Source of the DNA: Mycteria americana
Taxonomy: Eukaryota > Chordata > Aves > Ciconiiformes > Ciconiidae
DNA length: 64,000 bases
Direction: 5' to 3'
Assembly (NCBI RefSeq): GCF_035582795.1
Contig: NC_134367.1
Span: 108,858,062-108,922,061 of the forward strand
This document shows, piece by piece, positions 63,641-64,000 of this stretch; within the stretch, counting starts at the first letter, position 1; every line of letters begins with the position of its first letter. The notes below the pieces were generated by a model. That model saw only the letters and a list, made by a program, of their open reading frames with translations. It was not told where the DNA came from and did not search any database. The position numbers and the translations under genes were made by a program.

Positions 63641-64000
63641 GATTATAGCAACTTTTAAAATATAAACCACACTGGAAATGTGTGCCAGTCTCCTTAGGTA
63701 AACTGGCTTTCCTGCAGGGGCATTTCCTGCATATCTCAGACTGTCTCATAATGTTCTGTAGTATTTAATAAATGCTTTTCCTGCTGTCAAAGATAGTAAA
63801 ATATTAGTTGTTATTGTGAAAAAGCACATTTTCACAATACATAAAGATACCGCAAAACTCGCATATTGAAGCAGAATCTCATTTAAGAAGTTTTATAGAC
63901 AGAAGGGTGAATATCTGCTGTTAGCCCCTCTGAATTTGACAGATATTCAGATACGAAGTCATGTGGTGACCTACTTTCACGATATAACATGGCAGTAAAT
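63641..64000. other. Right edge, nothing recognised
   Basis: AT-rich sequence to the window end; it could include further diverged CR1. Confidence 0.35.

Overview
This is vertebrate nuclear DNA, most likely from a bird. It has one conserved gene split over about 28 kb with GT-AG introns and a GC-rich CpG-island promoter. Its repeats are mostly CR1 LINE fragments plus an avian-type retroviral LTR that starts TGTCCTGGTTTC. Nothing prokaryotic is present: no operons, CRISPR array, tRNA or rRNA gene was seen. The species cannot be named from this window alone.

The one confident gene is WDR26, on the minus strand. All 14 coding exons were rebuilt by reading splice sites: 34705-35054, 33030-33129, 32844-32900, 26094-26230, 25406-25503, 24410-24566, 19690-19828, 15461-15601, 13950-14069, 13031-13176, 12425-12503, 11707-11836, 8733-8918 and 7237-7262. 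Together they give 1,866 nt, a 621-residue protein plus stop. Every junction keeps frame and every intron is GT-AG. The protein has a low-complexity N-terminus, a LisH motif, a CTLH/CRA-type helical region and a WD40 propeller ending in ECSSMDS. WDR26 is the Gid7-like subunit of the CTLH E3 ubiquitin ligase. The form reconstructed matches the shorter mammalian isoform; I could not find the 16-residue cassette exon known in mammals inside the 6.6-kb intron 3.

Layout by region: 1-3.0 kb, sequence downstream of the gene with nothing recognised; about 3.04-7.24 kb, the probable WDR26 3' UTR with a good candidate poly(A) site; 7.24-35.05 kb, WDR26 exons and introns, mostly unique and AT-rich, with one old repeat in intron 13, a CR1 in intron 10 and a 31-base G tract in intron 8; 34.4-35.96 kb, CpG island and promoter; 36-58 kb, upstream intergenic DNA with a decayed CR1 at 39.46-41.03 kb, an older CR1 at 48.9-49.2 kb and a small GC-rich spot at 47.2 kb; 58.4-63.7 kb, a dense cluster of CR1 copies into which pieces of one LTR family have been inserted and rearranged.

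No previously undescribed biological system was found. The items most worth checking are the rearranged LTR mosaic at 61.9-62.5 kb, the missing WDR26 cassette exon, a (UG)8 tract just beyond the exon 13 splice donor, the long G tract, an AT-rich palindrome cluster at 38.44-38.51 kb, and an isolated CpG-rich spot at 47.2 kb.
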